7,267 bases of DNA from Clostridiaceae bacterium (GTDB lineage: Bacteria; Bacillota; Clostridia; Oscillospirales; Acutalibacteraceae). The notes below the pieces were generated by a model that did not search any database, was not told where the DNA came from, and saw only the letters and a list, made by a program, of their open reading frames with translations. Where the stretch lies: positions 1 to 7,267 of the forward strand of contig CAJGCX010000087.1 in NCBI GenBank assembly GCA_904501895.1, read 5' to 3'. Shown piece after piece: positions 5,663 to 7,267 of this stretch (the first letter of the stretch is position 1; every line of letters begins with the position of its first letter). The position numbers and the translations under genes are program-made.

Positions 5663-5691
5663 TTGCATTGTTTGTTCAAATGTGCTATAAT
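5663..5691 (+). promoter_or_regulatory. Sigma-A type promoter of the EF-G-like gene
   Basis: -35 TTGCAT (5663-5668), a 17-bp spacer and a perfect -10 TATAAT (5686-5691). Transcription would start near 5698, giving a leader of about 90 nt before the ATG at 5788, much longer than the leaders predicted for the two minus-strand promoters. Confidence 0.8.
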
Positions 5692-5699
5692 TTTTTCAA

Positions 5700-5759
5700 C
5701 GTGTTGGAAAATTCTATTTATTTTTCACATAATACGGTGGTTTGACAACCACTAACACG
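5700..5759 (+). promoter_or_regulatory. Foldable 5' leader of the EF-G-like gene
   Basis: CGTGTT (5700-5705), right at the predicted transcript start, can pair perfectly with AACACG (5754-5759). Nested inside, one base from the closing stem, is a second perfect hairpin, GTGGTT-TGAC-AACCAC (5737-5752). The ribosome binding site begins 12 nt after the outer stem. No run of T follows, so it is not an obvious attenuator. It may affect mRNA stability or translation, or bind a regulator. It matches no riboswitch class I recognise. Confidence 0.45.
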
Positions 5760-5771
5760 GCATTTTAGGAA

Positions 5772-5778
5772 AGGGAGG
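5772..5778 (+). promoter_or_regulatory. Ribosome binding site of the EF-G-like gene
   Basis: AGGGAGG ends 9 nt before the ATG at 5788. It is a strong match and fixes the start. Confidence 0.8.
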
Positions 5779-5787
5779 CATACTTCT

Positions 5788-7267
5788 ATGAAGGCATACA
5801 CCTCAAATAACATCAGAAATATTGCTGTGCTTGGTCACGGCGGAAAAGGAAAAACTACTCTTTGTGAAGCAATGCTTTATTTAGCAGGTGCTACTGACAG
5901 ACTCGGTAAAGTTGCAGACGGTAACACAGTTCTTGACTTCGACGCAGAAGAAAAGAGAAAGAAGTCTTCAGTTTCATCAGCTATGGCTGCTATTGAATGG
6001 GATAACACAAAGTTAAATATTATAGATGCTCCGGGTCTTTTCGACTTTGAAAGTGGAAGTGCTGAGGCTGTTCGTGCTGCTGAAGCTGTTCTTATAGTTA
6101 CAAGTGCTGGTTCAGGTGTTGACGTTGGTACTGAAAAGGCATTTAAGGCTGCTGAAAAGAGAGGTCTTGCAAAGTTCTTTGCTATCACAAAGACTGACTC
6201 TGACCACAGAAGCTTCTACAAGACATTTGAAGCACTCAAGGAAGTTTATGGCAACAAGCTTTGTCCTACAATCATTCCTTATATGGAAGGCAATATTACA
6301 AAATCATACGTTAACCTTATGACAGGTATGGCTTATGAATATGACGAAAACGGTAAGGCAACTAAGGTTCCGATGCCTAATGACCCTGTTATTGAAGAAA
6401 TGACATCAGCATTTATGGAAGCTGTTGCTACTACTGACGATGAGCTTATGGAAAAGTTCTTCGAGGGTGAAGCATTCACTCCTGATGAAATCCTTAAGGG
6501 TCTTTGCACAGGTATTTTTGACGGTTCAATCTACCCTGTTTACGCTGTTGCAGGTCTTACTTGCGCAGGTGTTGACCAGCTTCTTTACAACCTTGCTTGG
6601 TCTGTTCCTGGCGCTTACGGTTATGCAGGTGAAACAGCAAAGAACGAAGCAGGTGAAGATGTTGTTCTTCCTTGTGACATTAACGGACCTCTTGCAGCAA
6701 TCTGCTTTAAGACTGTTGCTGACCCATTCGTTGGTAAGATGTCATTCTTCAAGGTAGTTTCAGGTAAGCTTTCTGCTGATACTCAGGCTTATAATGTTCG
6801 TACAGGCGAAACTGAAAAGATGGGTAAAATCGTTACTGTTAAGGGCGGTAAGCAGGAGGATGCTAAAGAAATTATCGCTGGTGATATCGGTGTTGTTACA
6901 AAGCTTGCAGGCGTTAAGACAGGTGACACACTCTGTGATCCTAAGAATATCGTAACACTTGACGGTGTTAACTGTCCAAATCCATGTCTTTCAATGGCAG
7001 TTAATGTTCGTAAAAAGGGTGAAGAAGAAAAGGTTGCACAGGGACTCTTCAGACTTATGGAAGAAGACCCATCAATCTCATTCACAATTAATAAGGAAAC
7101 TAAAGAACAGGTTCTTTCAGGTCTTGGTGAACAGCACCTTGACGTTATCGTTTCAAAGCTTAAGAACAAGTTCGGCGTTGAAGTTGATTTGACAGTACCT
7201 AAGGTTGCTTACAGAGAAACAATCAGAAAATCTGCTGAAGCACAGGGTAAACATAAGAAGCAGTCAG
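5788..7267 (+). CDS. EF-G-like translational GTPase (FusA2/EF-G2 type), 3' end missing
   Basis: 493 codons are visible of a protein that normally has about 690 residues; the frame is open to the window edge. The GTPase domain has the G1 loop GHGGKGKTT (16-24), a G3 motif DAPGLFDF (80-87) and a G4 motif TKTD (134-137). The RGITI switch of canonical EF-G is absent; the matching region reads EEKRKKSSVSSAM (54-66). Domain II spans roughly 300-390. Domain III contains LMEEDPSISF (423-432) and GLGEQHLDVI (445-454). Domain IV begins near VAYRETIR (473-480) and continues into GKHKKQS (487-493). This is the EF-G family, but the G2 and G3 deviations point to the paralog group rather than the housekeeping EF-G. 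It probably acts on ribosomes in the cytoplasm; its exact role is unknown. Codons are strongly biased (AAG, GTT, CTT, GGT), which suggests high expression. It is divergent from the membrane protein operon. Confidence 0.93.
   Translation, partial: MKAYTSNNIRNIAVLGHGGKGKTTLCEAMLYLAGATDRLGKVADGNTVLDFDAEEKRKKSSVSSAMAAIEWDNTKLNIIDAPGLFDFESGSAEAVRAAEAVLIVTSAGSGVDVGTEKAFKAAEKRGLAKFFAITKTDSDHRSFYKTFEALKEVYGNKLCPTIIPYMEGNITKSYVNLMTGMAYEYDENGKATKVPMPNDPVIEEMTSAFMEAVATTDDELMEKFFEGEAFTPDEILKGLCTGIFDGSIYPVYAVAGLTCAGVDQLLYNLAWSVPGAYGYAGETAKNEAGEDVVLPCDINGPLAAICFKTVADPFVGKMSFFKVVSGKLSADTQAYNVRTGETEKMGKIVTVKGGKQEDAKEIIAGDIGVVTKLAGVKTGDTLCDPKNIVTLDGVNCPNPCLSMAVNVRKKGEEEKVAQGLFRLMEEDPSISFTINKETKEQVLSGLGEQHLDVIVSKLKNKFGVEVDLTVPKVAYRETIRKSAEAQGKHKKQS

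Noticed and set aside
5464..5679. 71-codon minus-strand open frame in the intergenic region
   Set aside because: It runs through the GC-rich repeat block, has low-complexity composition (Arg/Pro/Leu) and no good ribosome binding site, and resembles no protein family.
5877..6757. Open frames opposite and in alternative frames of the EF-G-like gene
   Set aside because: The EF-G frame carries all the recognisable motifs; the others are by-products of its codon bias.

Overview
The window looks like low-GC Firmicutes DNA, most likely a gut Clostridia of the Oscillospiraceae/Ruminococcaceae type. The basis is AT-rich intergenic DNA, sigma-A style promoters, strong AGGAGG-like ribosome binding sites, TGA used as a stop, frequent ACA/GCA/CTT/TCA codons, and the style of the dispersed repeats. 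This placement is an inference; there is no rRNA or other marker gene to fix it.

Minus strand, bases 1-5192: two transcription units run leftwards. The upstream unit has its own promoter (5225-5253). It encodes a polytopic membrane protein weakly resembling YhhN/TMEM86 lysoplasmalogenases, then MurD (peptidoglycan precursor ligase), a Nudix hydrolase of the ADP-ribose pyrophosphatase type, and a Maf-family nucleotide pyrophosphatase. MurD, Nudix and Maf are packed with gaps or overlaps of a few bases. The set joins wall synthesis with nucleotide housekeeping. Immediately downstream, a near-consensus promoter (TTGACA, 17 bp, TAAATT) drives a tandem pair of paralogous membrane-anchored proteins of unknown function (992-2032, and 1-951, cut by the window edge). 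Each has a short cytoplasmic tail, one membrane segment, an Asp/Thr/Ser/Gly-rich linker and a conserved ectodomain of about 200 residues. Their codon choice resembles that of the EF-G-like gene rather than the murD operon, which suggests high expression.

Intergenic region 5193-5787: it separates divergent genes. It carries the minus-strand promoter, a 256-bp composite of inverted repeats (5318-5573) bounded by an 11-bp inverted repeat, a 14-bp perfect palindrome (5602-5615), and a plus-strand promoter (5663-5691). The predicted transcript from that promoter starts with a foldable leader (5700-5759).

Plus strand, 5788-7267: the first 493 codons of an EF-G-like translational GTPase (FusA2/EF-G2 type) whose G3 motif lacks the usual catalytic histidine. 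The gene runs off the right end. No tRNA, rRNA, CRISPR array, transposase or recognisable phage gene was seen. The least explained parts are the paralogous surface-protein pair and the composite repeat.
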